From Lysobacterales bacterium (lineage in GTDB: Bacteria; Pseudomonadota; Gammaproteobacteria; Xanthomonadales; SZUA-36), in contig JABDJL010000068.1 of NCBI GenBank assembly GCA_013002505.1, forward strand, positions 1 to 33,573: a stretch of DNA of 33,573 nucleotides. Direction: 5' to 3'. A program made the translations under genes and the position numbers. Numbering within the stretch: position 1 is the first letter of the stretch; each line of letters starts with the position of its first letter. The notes beneath the pieces were generated by a model. That model was not told the origin of the DNA and searched no databases. It was given only the letters and a program-made list of their open reading frames with translations. Positions 15,688 to 24,576 of the stretch are shown here, in pieces.

Positions 15688-17460
15688 CTATTCACCAAAC
15701 TGAAGTGCCGCCAGGCGAGCGTACAGCGCGTTACCTGCTTTCAGTTCTTCGTGCGTGCCAATGGCCTCGATACGCCCCTGGTCCATGACGACAATGCGGT
15801 CGGCCTTTTTAACCGTCGCCAGGCGGTGCGCAACAATGATGGTCGTGCGGTTTTTCATCAACTTCTCCAGCGCACCCTGGACCAGCTTTTCGCTCTGGGC
15901 GTCAAGCGACGAGGTGGCCTCGTCGAGCAGCAGGATCGGCGGGTCCCTGAGAATCGCCCGGGCGATTGCGATGCGCTGCTTTTGCCCGCCTGATAATCGC
16001 GTGCCGCGCTCGCCGAGAAATGTCTCGTAGCCATCCGGCAGGGCATTGATGAATTCGTCCGCAGCCGCTGCGCGTGCGGCGGCCTCGATTTCCTCGTCAC
16101 TGGCATCCGGTCGGCCATAGCGGATGTTTTCGCGTGCAGACTCGCCGAACAGCACCGTATCCTGTGGTACCAAACCAATATGCTCGCGCAGATTGCGCGG
16201 CGACAACTGCGCGATATCCTGGCCATCGATCCTGATGTGCCCGGACTCCGGATCATAGAATCGCAGCAGCAACTGGAAGCTGGTGCTCTTGCCGGCACCC
16301 GAGGGGCCGACTACCGCCAGGTTTTCACCCGCCTGCACCCGCAGCGAAAAACAGTCCATGGCTTTCTCGTCCGGACGCGACGGATAACGGAACGTCACCT
16401 CGTCAAACTCGATTTTTCCTTTGACTGGCTCGGCCAGCTTAAGGGGCGCTTCAGGCTCGGCGATGGCCGGCCTGGCCGACAACAATTCGCTGATCCGCTC
16501 CATGGCGCCGGCGCCACGCTGAATTTCGCCCCACACCTCGCTCAAAGCGGCGGCTGACGAGCCCACGAAAATCGAGTACATCAGGAACTGCGCCAGCTGG
16601 CCACCGGTCATGGCGCCGGCAAGCACGGCGCGGGAGCCAGTCCACAAGATCATCGTAATGGCGCCGAACACCAGGATGATGCCGAGTGCGGTCAGGAAAG
16701 CGCGGGTACGGATACGTTTAACCGCTGCAATGAAACTGCGCCTGATGGCATCACCGTAACGGTCGATCTGCAGATTTTCGAGGGTGAATGCCTGCACAGT
16801 CTGCATGGCGTTTAGCGTTTCCCCGGCCAGCCCGGAGGTGTCGGCAACGCGGTCCTGCGCTTTGCGCGAAAGGCCACGAATACGCCGGCCGACCACGATC
16901 ACCGGCAACACGATCAGCGGAATCCCGGCCAGGATGTAAAGCGTCAGCTTAATGCTGGTCAGGGCCAGCATGACCAGCCCGCCGAAGAGGTTTAGCGTGG
17001 AACGCAAGGCGATGGAAAGGCTGACACCTGAAATGCTTTGCACCAGCGTGGTGTCGGTCGTCAGCCTCGATAACACTTCACCGGTCTTCGTGACCTCGAA
17101 AAAAGTCGGGTCCATGTGAATGACTTTCTTGTAAACGGCGTTCCGGATGTCCGCCACGACCCGCTCGCCCAACCAGGTCACCAGGAAAAATCTCAACGCG
17201 CCAAAAGCGCCGAATCCGACAGCAGCCGCGAAGAACCAGCCAAAATAGCGGTTAACCGTTTCCACGTCGTTGGCCACAAAGCCGTTGTCGATCAGGTAGC
17301 GGAGTGCAACGGGCATTGCCAGCACGGCAGCCGACGCTACCAGCAGCGCGCCAAGGGCCGCCACCAGCGTACCCTTGTAAGGCTTCAGAAACGGAAAAAG
17401 CGTTCGCAGTGGTTTCAGCGACGATGCCGCCGGACGCTCGGAATTATTGAGTTCGGCCAT
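15688..17460 (-). CDS. ABC transporter, MsbA-like half-exporter
   Basis: A 590-residue half-transporter with an N-terminal six-helix exporter domain (about 30-310) and a C-terminal ATPase. Walker A is GPSGAGKS at 385-392, the signature LSGGQ at 489-493, Walker B ILLLDE at 509-514, and the H-loop His lies in IIVAHRL. It works as a homodimer in the inner membrane, exporting lipid or hydrophobic compounds. It is close to MsbA and to the ABC exporter families annotated as multidrug or lipid A transporters, but lacks lpxK or other LPS genes beside it, so the substrate is open. It is probably monocistronic. Confidence 0.88.
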   Translation of the reverse strand: MAELNNSERPAASSLKPLRTLFPFLKPYKGTLVAALGALLVASAAVLAMPVALRYLIDNGFVANDVETVNRYFGWFFAAAVGFGAFGALRFFLVTWLGERVVADIRNAVYKKVIHMDPTFFEVTKTGEVLSRLTTDTTLVQSISGVSLSIALRSTLNLFGGLVMLALTSIKLTLYILAGIPLIVLPVIVVGRRIRGLSRKAQDRVADTSGLAGETLNAMQTVQAFTLENLQIDRYGDAIRRSFIAAVKRIRTRAFLTALGIILVFGAITMILWTGSRAVLAGAMTGGQLAQFLMYSIFVGSSAAALSEVWGEIQRGAGAMERISELLSARPAIAEPEAPLKLAEPVKGKIEFDEVTFRYPSRPDEKAMDCFSLRVQAGENLAVVGPSGAGKSTSFQLLLRFYDPESGHIRIDGQDIAQLSPRNLREHIGLVPQDTVLFGESARENIRYGRPDASDEEIEAAARAAAADEFINALPDGYETFLGERGTRLSGGQKQRIAIARAILRDPPILLLDEATSSLDAQSEKLVQGALEKLMKNRTTIIVAHRLATVKKADRIVVMDQGRIEAIGTHEELKAGNALYARLAALQFGE

Positions 17461-17620
17461 TGTTACCAGATGGGGCCAACTGCCGGATCATCAAGCCAAA
17501 TTCACTGCAATCGGGCATGCGAAAAACAAAACATTGGTAATGGGCTATAATGTTAGCGCCAGCTTTGCGCTGACATACATGAGTTTCTGGTAAAAAAACA
17601 ATATCGCCACCCGCCAGATG

Positions 17621-17652
17621 AAAAAAAAGCCCGGTGTAAGCCGGGCTTTTTT
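17621..17652. terminator. Bidirectional terminator
   Basis: A tract of eight A, then GCCCGG (17629-17634), a 6-nt loop and CCGGGC (17641-17646), then six T. It ends the minus-strand DUF3014 gene directly after its stop codon at 17657 and has a good T tract for plus-strand transcripts as well. Confidence 0.85.
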
Positions 17653-17656
17653 ACGA

Positions 17657-18445
17657 CTACTGCTTTGTTTCACCCGCCACTGCCGCGCGCAGATCCTCCA
17701 GCTTCCGTTCCACGACCGCGCGCTGATCCGCACCAAGGCGCAGCAGGACTTTCTGACCCGCCGACAGGCGCTCCATGCGCTGATCGGTAAACTGGTAGAC
17801 GGACTCGACCTTGACCACTTCCAGTGTTTCGGGCGTGCCCGGTGTCGCCAGCAGGTGGTCGATGATATTCACCAGGCGATCGTTAAAATATTTGCCCTCG
17901 TATCCCAGTTGTTCGTAAGCTTCCTGGAAAAGCGGGTAATACCTGAGGTAAAAATCGGCTACGCGGCTGGTTTCTGTGGCCGCCACCAGGTCCAGGTAGG
18001 GGTCATAGCGCGAACTGTTGGCCGGATGAATTCTCAGTGATTGCTCACCCTCGACCCGGAATTCCCCTTCTGCCGGCCTGACGGGCCAAACCAATGGCGC
18101 GACCTGGCGGGCATCCAGGCTGTCCACGGTCGCGACCAGGCGATTGATAATTTGCTCCAACACGAGCAGCGACCCCAATCGCTCGGCGCCGGCAATCGCG
18201 GCCAGCGCTTCTGACACGGCCTCGTCGCTTTGTGCCAGCGGCGGTAGTGGCTCCGGTGGTGTGTCGCCTGGCGATTCATTTACGACCAGCGGAAATTCAG
18301 CTTTGGGTGGCGTCGCAGGTTCGCGCACTTCCGGCAGGGCCACGATCGAGGGATGGGATTCAGGTGCCGGACGCTGCAGCAGATACCAGGCCGCAAAGGC
18401 GGCCACCAGCAGAATCAGGAATAGCCAGGGGGCCGACTTTTTCAT
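17657..18445 (-). CDS. DUF3014 domain protein
   Basis: A 262-residue protein with one N-terminal membrane helix (about 6-23), a proline-rich linker to about 75, and a DUF3014 domain recognisable by the PLVWPVRPAEGEF and FYLRYYPLFQEAYEQLGY segments. It is probably anchored in the inner membrane with the domain in the periplasm. No function is known for the family. It is monocistronic, ending at the strong terminator. Confidence 0.85.
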   Translation of the reverse strand: MKKSAPWLFLILLVAAFAAWYLLQRPAPESHPSIVALPEVREPATPPKAEFPLVVNESPGDTPPEPLPPLAQSDEAVSEALAAIAGAERLGSLLVLEQIINRLVATVDSLDARQVAPLVWPVRPAEGEFRVEGEQSLRIHPANSSRYDPYLDLVAATETSRVADFYLRYYPLFQEAYEQLGYEGKYFNDRLVNIIDHLLATPGTPETLEVVKVESVYQFTDQRMERLSAGQKVLLRLGADQRAVVERKLEDLRAAVAGETKQ

Positions 18446-18616
18446 CGTTCAGTTTTCCGCACAATCTCGTGTATGACGCTTAAGACAGCCAATTGGTAAG
18501 CGGGTTCAGAATCCTGCACCCTTCGGCGGCATGGCTAAATTCCGACACGACGCGACGCTTAAGTGCCATGTCTTTCAATCCTGTGAACCCTCAGCATACT
18601 TCGCGGAGGACTGAAT

Positions 18617-18895
18617 ATGTCATACCGAATTGTGCTGCTTATTGCCTTGTTGGTCAGCGAAGCTGCAATCGCGGACAGCATACGTTGCGGCAGGAGCCTG
18701 GTCACCAGCGGGGACAGCGTGGCCAAGCTACTCAAGGTATGCGGCAAACCTGCGATGAAGTACCGGTCGCGCGACAAGGACAAGCGGTCTGGCCGCACCC
18801 GCAGCGTGCAACAATGGGTTTACGAGCGCGGACGAAAAGCAACCATGGTAGTGTCGCTGCTCGACGGCAAGGTGCTGCGTATCCAGCGCGACTGA
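18617..18895 (+). CDS. DUF2845 family secreted protein
   Basis: A 92-residue protein with a signal peptide (about 1-19). The mature part carries the DUF2845 pattern: SIRCGRSLVTSGDS, LLKVCGKP and QQWVYERG, with a Cys pair likely to form a disulfide. GGAGG lies 7 nt before the ATG, a strong ribosome site. The function is unknown; it is expected in the periplasm. Confidence 0.85.
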   Translation: MSYRIVLLIALLVSEAAIADSIRCGRSLVTSGDSVAKLLKVCGKPAMKYRSRDKDKRSGRTRSVQQWVYERGRKATMVVSLLDGKVLRIQRD

Positions 18896-18934
18896 ACAGA
18901 AAATTCGCGGCTATTCTGAGGCGCACGGCCAACC

Positions 18935-18940
18935 TATAAT
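18935..18940 (+). promoter_or_regulatory. -10 element of the CapA-family gene
   Basis: A consensus TATAAT directly before the start codon (6 nt gap). Transcription would begin at or next to the A of the ATG. Confidence 0.55.
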
Positions 18941-18946
18941 GTCGCG

Positions 18947-20152
18947 ATGCGCAGAAGAGATTTGATTCGTTCAACGGCCGCCCTGGCCCTCGGCATGACC
19001 GGCGTCCATGCGGGCCGCCTGTTTGGGGACGAGGCTGTAGAGGTCGAACCAGCACTCCGCCTTTTTTTGGCCGGCGACATGATGCTGGGCCGCGGCATTG
19101 ACCAGGTCATGCCCAACCCCTCGAACCCGTTGATTTTTGGCCGCGAGCGTCAAAGCGCTCTTGATTACGTGACACTCGCCGAGGAGGCCAATGGCAGCAT
19201 TCCTCGGCCGGTCGGTTTCGACTACGTGTGGGGGGATGCCTTGAAGGTTCTCGATGAAATGAGCCCCAGGGCACGGCTCGCCAACCTCGAAACGACGATC
19301 ACCGTCAGTGACAAGGCGTGGCGGGCCAAGAGAATTCACTTCCGGATGCATCCCGATAATGTCGAGTGTCTCAAGGCGGCCGGAATTGACTGTGTTTCGC
19401 TGGCCAACAACCATTCACTGGACTGGGGCTACGAAGGACTCGATGAGACCATGCGAACGCTGGACTCAGCCGGCATCTGTCACGCCGGTGCGGGTGACGA
19501 TTTCTTCGAGGCCGGCGCGCCGGCTGAACTGGATATCGGCCACGGCAGAAGGTTGAAATTTTATGCCTGTTGCACCGAAGACAGCGGCCTGAGGCGATAC
19601 TGGAACGCAACACCGGAAAAACCAGGCGTGCACGAGATATACCTCCAGAATCCGCGCTGGCTACCCGACCAGGTGCGGCTGAACAAGAAATCAGGCGACC
19701 TCATCGTGGTTTCCATTCACTGGGGCGGTAACTGGGGGTACACGATTCCTTCCAGCCAGAAAAAACTTGCCCACCGCCTGATCGATGCGGGTGCCGATGT
19801 CGTTCACGGGCACTCCTCGCATCACGCCAAGGGCATCGAGGTTTACAAAGGCCGGCCAATTTTTTATGGCTGCGGCGACCTGATTAATGACTACGAGGGG
19901 CTATCCAGCCAGAGCCGTTTCCGCGGCGACCTCAGCCTGCTTTATTTCCCCGAGTTCGACCCCCAAAGCGGAACGCTCAGTAGCCTGGAAATCCAGGCCA
20001 TGCAGGTCCGGAATTTCCGGCTCAACCATGCCACCGAAGAAGACAAGGCGTGGCTGGTGAATATGCTGAACAAGCAGGGCAACAGGCTCGGCAGTTCCGC
20101 AGAGTTGCTTGACAACGGCCGCCTTGCATTGCGCTGGAATGCACCGCTGTGA
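18947..20152 (+). CDS. CapA family metallophosphatase-like protein
   Basis: This 401-residue protein begins with a Tat-like signal (RRRDLI, then a hydrophobic stretch). It has the calcineurin-like motifs of the CapA family: FLAGDMMLGRG (about 40-50), RLANLETTI, SLANNHSLDWG, VSIHWGGNWGY and VHGHSSHHAKGIEVY. CapA proteins act in poly-gamma-glutamate capsule anchoring, but distant members are of unknown substrate; capB/capC are absent here, so a capsule role is not supported. A perfect TATAAT at 18935-18940 ends 6 nt before the ATG with no ribosome site, so translation from a leaderless mRNA is likely. Confidence 0.82.
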   Translation: MRRRDLIRSTAALALGMTGVHAGRLFGDEAVEVEPALRLFLAGDMMLGRGIDQVMPNPSNPLIFGRERQSALDYVTLAEEANGSIPRPVGFDYVWGDALKVLDEMSPRARLANLETTITVSDKAWRAKRIHFRMHPDNVECLKAAGIDCVSLANNHSLDWGYEGLDETMRTLDSAGICHAGAGDDFFEAGAPAELDIGHGRRLKFYACCTEDSGLRRYWNATPEKPGVHEIYLQNPRWLPDQVRLNKKSGDLIVVSIHWGGNWGYTIPSSQKKLAHRLIDAGADVVHGHSSHHAKGIEVYKGRPIFYGCGDLINDYEGLSSQSRFRGDLSLLYFPEFDPQSGTLSSLEIQAMQVRNFRLNHATEEDKAWLVNMLNKQGNRLGSSAELLDNGRLALRWNAPL

Positions 20153-20160
20153 GCGGCTGA

Positions 20161-21009
20161 TCAGAGTTCAAGCGGAATAATCTGTCCCCCAACGGCATTT
20201 TTACCGGCCGGGCGAAACACCGACCGGTCCCTGTAGAAGTCATTGTCCTGGGGGCTGTCCTGCCACCAGCCGGGTATTCCCGGTAGCGGTAGCGGCGAGA
20301 GTTCCCGGGTTTGGGTCAGCAAGCCCGAGTGCTTCACCGCGTGACCCAGCCTTGCGTCCAATGCAGCCAGCTGCCGCGCTCGCGGCATGCCGAAGTCTTT
20401 TTCTGAAACCTTGACCAGCAGCATATTTGCGGTCATTGCCTTGTAGGGCTGCAGGAACTTTTCGAGCATGGCATGTCCGGTGATAAAAATCCGGAAGCGG
20501 GCATTCCACTGTACGGCATCGCCGTTGAACACCCGGTCCCATTGATGCGTGATAACCGCGTTGAGTGCCGAGTGCGAAGGCGAAACGAGCACGGCGCCAC
20601 ATTCATCGAACAGCGTCAATACGTCACGATCCGAGGATCTGCCAGCTTGTGCATGGCCCGTCATTGAGAGGTAATGCCGCCGGTTCATCGCACCCTTCAG
20701 TTGCGGCCATTTATACCAGCACAGCGCGTTGAACAGGTCGTGCCAGTTGTTTTCGCGGGTGCTGACTTCACCGGTCTGGTAAATGTGCGTTTCGTAATCA
20801 ACCTGCGCCAGTGCTGATGACGGCACAAAACGAATCAGGTGTGATCCACTGCTGCGCGCACGGCCGTCCAGCCGGGCATTGAGTCGAGCGGGGCCGGGAA
20901 AAAGCTCGCCGTCAAGGCGCGTCAGGGCGTCGCGATAATCAGTCCAGCAGGGATGATCCAGTTCAACGGCATCCAGCCATGAAGACACATCCGGCGCCAG
21001 CCGGGTCAA
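20161..21009 (-). CDS. DUF3025 domain protein
   Basis: A 282-residue protein from a TTG at 21009. An upstream ATG at 21075 would add 22 residues that lie inside the HerA gene in another frame and look like shadow sequence. The TTG overlaps the HerA stop as TTGA, with AGGA 4 nt before it, so the two genes are probably coupled. The family is marked by ENNWHDLFNALCWYKWP and by the DECGAVLVSP and ITGHAMLEK segments. DUF3025 has no established function. I see no signal peptide or membrane helix. Confidence 0.78.
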   Translation of the reverse strand: MTRLAPDVSSWLDAVELDHPCWTDYRDALTRLDGELFPGPARLNARLDGRARSSGSHLIRFVPSSALAQVDYETHIYQTGEVSTRENNWHDLFNALCWYKWPQLKGAMNRRHYLSMTGHAQAGRSSDRDVLTLFDECGAVLVSPSHSALNAVITHQWDRVFNGDAVQWNARFRIFITGHAMLEKFLQPYKAMTANMLLVKVSEKDFGMPRARQLAALDARLGHAVKHSGLLTQTRELSPLPLPGIPGWWQDSPQDNDFYRDRSVFRPAGKNAVGGQIIPLEL

Positions 21010-22643
21010 CGATCCTGGGTGTGCCAGCGACTGATCAGGTTTTCGACACTGATGTCCGGAGCGGTGTCGCGCCATTTCTCACCGTAATCAATATCCTGCG
21101 AATTGGGTGGCGGATTGGGCCGGTCTACCTGCAGGCGAACCGGCATTGGCACGGCGTCACCCATGATGATCACTTCACCACGGGACAGCGAGGTCAGTGC
21201 AGAGAATGTGCCCCTCGCCGCGTCCGGCACCAGTGCGCGGACATACTCCTGGTCATCCGGGTTGGAAATCCTGAGGCAGACGAAAGTGCCGCATTGGGCC
21301 AGCACCGTTTCCGAGAGCTCGTGTGGGCGCTGGCTGATGATACACAGTCCGACGCCGTATTTTCGCCCGGCCTTGGAAATACGCTCCAGGCTTCGCCGCG
21401 CCTCCTTGTAGCGCGGATTGTCACCACGCGGAATATATTCGTGAGCCTCCTCGCAAACCAGGAATATCGGAAAGTCGTGGCATTGCGGATTCCAGAAATT
21501 GAACTCAAACGCCAGGCGCCCGACCTGTGCCGTGACCATGGGCGCAATGTCGAAAGGTACGGCGCTGAGATCGAGCACGGTAATGGCGGCTCGTGGTTCA
21601 CCCAGGCCCACGAAATCCTTGACCAGGTCGACCATGGTGGCCGTTGATGTGCGTTTCTGGGGATTGAACATGAACGCATAGCGCGCGTCGTTGACCAGGC
21701 TTTCGATGCGCACCAGGAACTGGTCGAATTTGCCGTGCGTGGCAGTCTTTTTCTTGCCGAAGTCGGCCGTGCGCTCGTTGGCGTCGCGGAATTCCTGGAT
21801 CAGCTCCTTGAGTGAAAAGTAAACCGGCGAATCAACGGTAATGTGGCCAACGTTGTATCCGCTGTTGGCCTCGTTTTTCAGTCGAATCATCGCTGAACGC
21901 AGGAATGCAATCTGCAGTGCCGCATTTTCATCGTCCGGGCTGACAAACAGTTCTACCAGCTCGGAGTAGCTCAGCAGCCAGTAGGGAATTTCGAGGTCCG
22001 CAGCACTGACACAACGAACCTTGTCGTGGGGAAAAGGTGACGAAGCGGTTTCGCCGTACTTCCGGTCACCGTATTCACCGTGCATGTCCATCAGGATAAT
22101 GTGCGCGTTGGGCATTTCGCGCAGCGCCGACTGGATCATGCTGGTCACTGTCCAGGATTTACCCGAGCCGGTCTGGCCAAGGATCGCCACGTGACGTCCA
22201 AAAAAATTGGCCGGATCAATAAACACATCGATCGAACTGTTGGCGCTGAGTTTACCGACCTGGTATGCCGTGTCGGCGTGCTCTGAGAAAACCTTTTCCA
22301 GGGTCCATGCCGTGACCAGGTGCACTTCTGCGCCGGTCGTCGGAAAATGCCGGATACCCCTCTGGAATCCGCCGGCAGTGACCTCGCCGACCGGGTTCAG
22401 ATTGGCCTTGCGCTGCAGGTTGTGTTCTGCGCCCTCTTCCCACATACGGTTGACCACCGTCAGCACCTCGGTGCCCGACTGCTTGATCAATAAATATGAA
22501 CCCACTTCGCCGACCCTGACCTTGTCGGTAGCGATGTCCTTGATCGGCGCATATCCTTCGTCCTCGGAAATGAACCGCACGACGAACTCCTCGCCGGATG
22601 TCTCAATCAGGTGGCCGATCAAGGTACCTTTATTCGTTTGCAT
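21006..22643 (-). CDS. HerA-like hexameric ATPase
   Basis: This 545-residue protein has an N-terminal beta-barrel (HAS-barrel-like, about 5-60) and a HerA/FtsK-type RecA-fold ATPase: Walker A GQTGSGKS at 156-163, LMDMHGEYGD at about 184-193, Walker B FLVCEEAHEY at 394-403, and the Q in ISQRPHE at 438. Such proteins form hexamers that move along DNA, usually with a nuclease such as NurA in archaea, or with effectors in bacterial defence. No nuclease partner is here; the only coupled gene is DUF3025. Bacterial chromosomal HerA proteins of this kind are of unclear role. Confidence 0.87.
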   Translation of the reverse strand: MQTNKGTLIGHLIETSGEEFVVRFISEDEGYAPIKDIATDKVRVGEVGSYLLIKQSGTEVLTVVNRMWEEGAEHNLQRKANLNPVGEVTAGGFQRGIRHFPTTGAEVHLVTAWTLEKVFSEHADTAYQVGKLSANSSIDVFIDPANFFGRHVAILGQTGSGKSWTVTSMIQSALREMPNAHIILMDMHGEYGDRKYGETASSPFPHDKVRCVSAADLEIPYWLLSYSELVELFVSPDDENAALQIAFLRSAMIRLKNEANSGYNVGHITVDSPVYFSLKELIQEFRDANERTADFGKKKTATHGKFDQFLVRIESLVNDARYAFMFNPQKRTSTATMVDLVKDFVGLGEPRAAITVLDLSAVPFDIAPMVTAQVGRLAFEFNFWNPQCHDFPIFLVCEEAHEYIPRGDNPRYKEARRSLERISKAGRKYGVGLCIISQRPHELSETVLAQCGTFVCLRISNPDDQEYVRALVPDAARGTFSALTSLSRGEVIIMGDAVPMPVRLQVDRPNPPPNSQDIDYGEKWRDTAPDISVENLISRWHTQDR

Positions 22644-22878
22644 TCTGCCTGTCTCCCCGGAAGGTGCATGACCGTGCGATGGGAATGATTTTCGTGCGGC
22701 CTTCCATTTCCGTCACCAAATGTCCTGTTCCCGCCACTAAGGTTACGCAAAACCGGGGCCTGCACGCAACGAGAAAGCGCAGCTCATGGTCCAAACCGCA
22801 TGCCGAGGGAACTCCCGGCGAGTGAATTTGCCTTAACATGACGACACCTAAATGACATTAAGCGGAATGGAGCTGACG

Positions 22879-23274
22879 ATGCATAAAGCGAGTGGTTTTG
22901 TCGCGAAGACATGCATGCTTGTCGCCCTCGGCCTTCCATTGGCGTCACAGGCTGGCGAACTGGTCAGGGAGTTTAACGGATCACGTAGCACCGACACCGT
23001 TGAGTTCGAAGTGCGCGCTCCATGGATCCTGGACTGGCGCATGGTGACCGATTACCCGGGGCAGATGGCGGTGGATATCTCGTTGGTCGATGCCCGCACC
23101 GGCGCGTTCGAAGGGTCAGTGCTGAAAACCAAGTGGTCGGGCAACGGCGTGCGCCTGTTCCACAACAGCGGCAGGTTCCAGTTCAAGGTGATATCGAACC
23201 TGGCCAACTGGACATTGAAGGTCGAACAGTTGACGCCTGAAGAAGCCGAGCAATACACGCCCCGCCAACGGTAA
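22879..23274 (+). CDS. Small secreted protein of unknown function
   Basis: A 131-residue protein from the ATG at 22879, which has GGAG 6 nt upstream; an in-frame ATG at 22852 lacks a site. A signal peptide (about 1-25) ends near SQAGE. The mature part looks beta-rich, with FEVRAPWILDWRM and NWTLKVEQL. I do not recognise a named family. It is divergent from HerA and convergent with the transglutaminase gene. Confidence 0.7.
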   Translation: MHKASGFVAKTCMLVALGLPLASQAGELVREFNGSRSTDTVEFEVRAPWILDWRMVTDYPGQMAVDISLVDARTGAFEGSVLKTKWSGNGVRLFHNSGRFQFKVISNLANWTLKVEQLTPEEAEQYTPRQR

Positions 23275-23315
23275 CAGCTCCTCGATCCCGGCAAACGTGG
23301 GTAACAGGGTGGTTT

Positions 23316-24470
23316 TCAGTTTTCGACCGTTGCGGTCGCCTCGTTGACCCAGTCTTCCAATGCCCGTTCAAAATCACTCTGAACCTGCCCGGGTGCCAAT
23401 GCACGGGCTTTCTCATAAGCGGTCAGCGCTTCGTCCCGCTGGCCGGTCAGAAACCTGGCCCGCGCCAGCGCGAAGTGCAGGGCATGGTCATCGTCCTTTT
23501 TACGGACCGCCTTTTCCAGCAGCCTCGCGGATTTTCTGAATTGGCCCTGCTCGAAGGCTTCGTTGCTGAGCATCAGCAGGTAGTACGGATTGCCCTGGCG
23601 GTATTTTTCAACACGCGCCTCGACCTCGGCCGCCCTGGCTTCGTCTCCCATCCCGATGTACACATCGTAGAGGTTGCTCAAAGCCGTCAGCTCGAGGCTG
23701 TTCAGCGCCAGCGCGTTTCGGTGCGACTTTTCGGCATCATGCATCTGCAGGTTTCGGCTCATCACCACGCCCATGTTGACCCATGGACTGGACAAGCCGG
23801 GCGCTGTTTCAATCGCCTTGTTGATGTGCGCCCACGCAGATGGGAGGTGGTTATCAAGCAGCGCCTCGACGCCCAGGTTGTTGTAATACAGGGACGCGGC
23901 CTGGCGGTCTGACAGCAGGTGGCGTGTCGAATTGGTAGGCACCCGTTCACCGGTCACGTCTATGACGTAACGATAATGGCGGCTGCTGACGGCGACATTG
24001 ATGTGCTTGGCGAGCAGTATCGTGTCTTCGCGGCTGCTCCATTGCGGTTGCACGATCACTTCCTGGTAGTTGGCTTCGAGTCCGGAAGCCCGCGCCAGGG
24101 CGACCACCATGTTGGCATAACTCAGGCAGTTACCGGTGCGCTGGCGGAATGCCTCGGACGCAGTCAGAGTGCGGTCATCGTCGCGGGTAAAGCCAATCAC
24201 ACCCGAATGAGTAACGGCCAGGGTCAGGAGCTGCAGCCGCGTATCGAGATTTTCATAAGGCAATACGTAGCGGTCCAGGAAGGCCTGCATTTGCGGCGAC
24301 ACGGTGAGCAGATCGGCGTCTGGGACCTCAATCGTATGTTCGTATCCCGCCAGTCGGGGTGCCTGGTCAATAACCGGCGTATGGCTGGCACAGGCACTGA
24401 GCATGGCCAGCGATATGCCTGCTACCCATACCTTGGTTCGGGACCTGTACTGTTGCGCTGTGTCGTTCAT
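23316..24470 (-). CDS. Transglutaminase-like lipoprotein with TPR repeats
   Basis: A 384-residue lipoprotein (lipobox LSAC, Cys about 27) from the ATG at 24470; a TTG at 24476 is less likely. Residues about 75-175 form a transglutaminase/peptidase-like core with C115 in RTGNCLSYANM, H156 in KHINVAV and D171 in VIDVTG, the classical triad. The C-terminal half (about 195-375) is built of tetratricopeptide repeats (for example AWAHINKAIETAPG and ALTAYEKARALAPG). It probably acts in the periplasm in protein or peptide processing; the substrate is unknown. It is monocistronic. Confidence 0.83.
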   Translation of the reverse strand: MNDTAQQYRSRTKVWVAGISLAMLSACASHTPVIDQAPRLAGYEHTIEVPDADLLTVSPQMQAFLDRYVLPYENLDTRLQLLTLAVTHSGVIGFTRDDDRTLTASEAFRQRTGNCLSYANMVVALARASGLEANYQEVIVQPQWSSREDTILLAKHINVAVSSRHYRYVIDVTGERVPTNSTRHLLSDRQAASLYYNNLGVEALLDNHLPSAWAHINKAIETAPGLSSPWVNMGVVMSRNLQMHDAEKSHRNALALNSLELTALSNLYDVYIGMGDEARAAEVEARVEKYRQGNPYYLLMLSNEAFEQGQFRKSARLLEKAVRKKDDDHALHFALARARFLTGQRDEALTAYEKARALAPGQVQSDFERALEDWVNEATATVEN

Positions 24471-24576
24471 GGTCAAGCGTGGTGATTAACCTGCTACACA
24501 CCCTAAACATAGCCCATAGCGGCGATGCCTATGCTGATATAGACCGCTAAAACGGTCCGTTTGTCCCATCTCTTGT

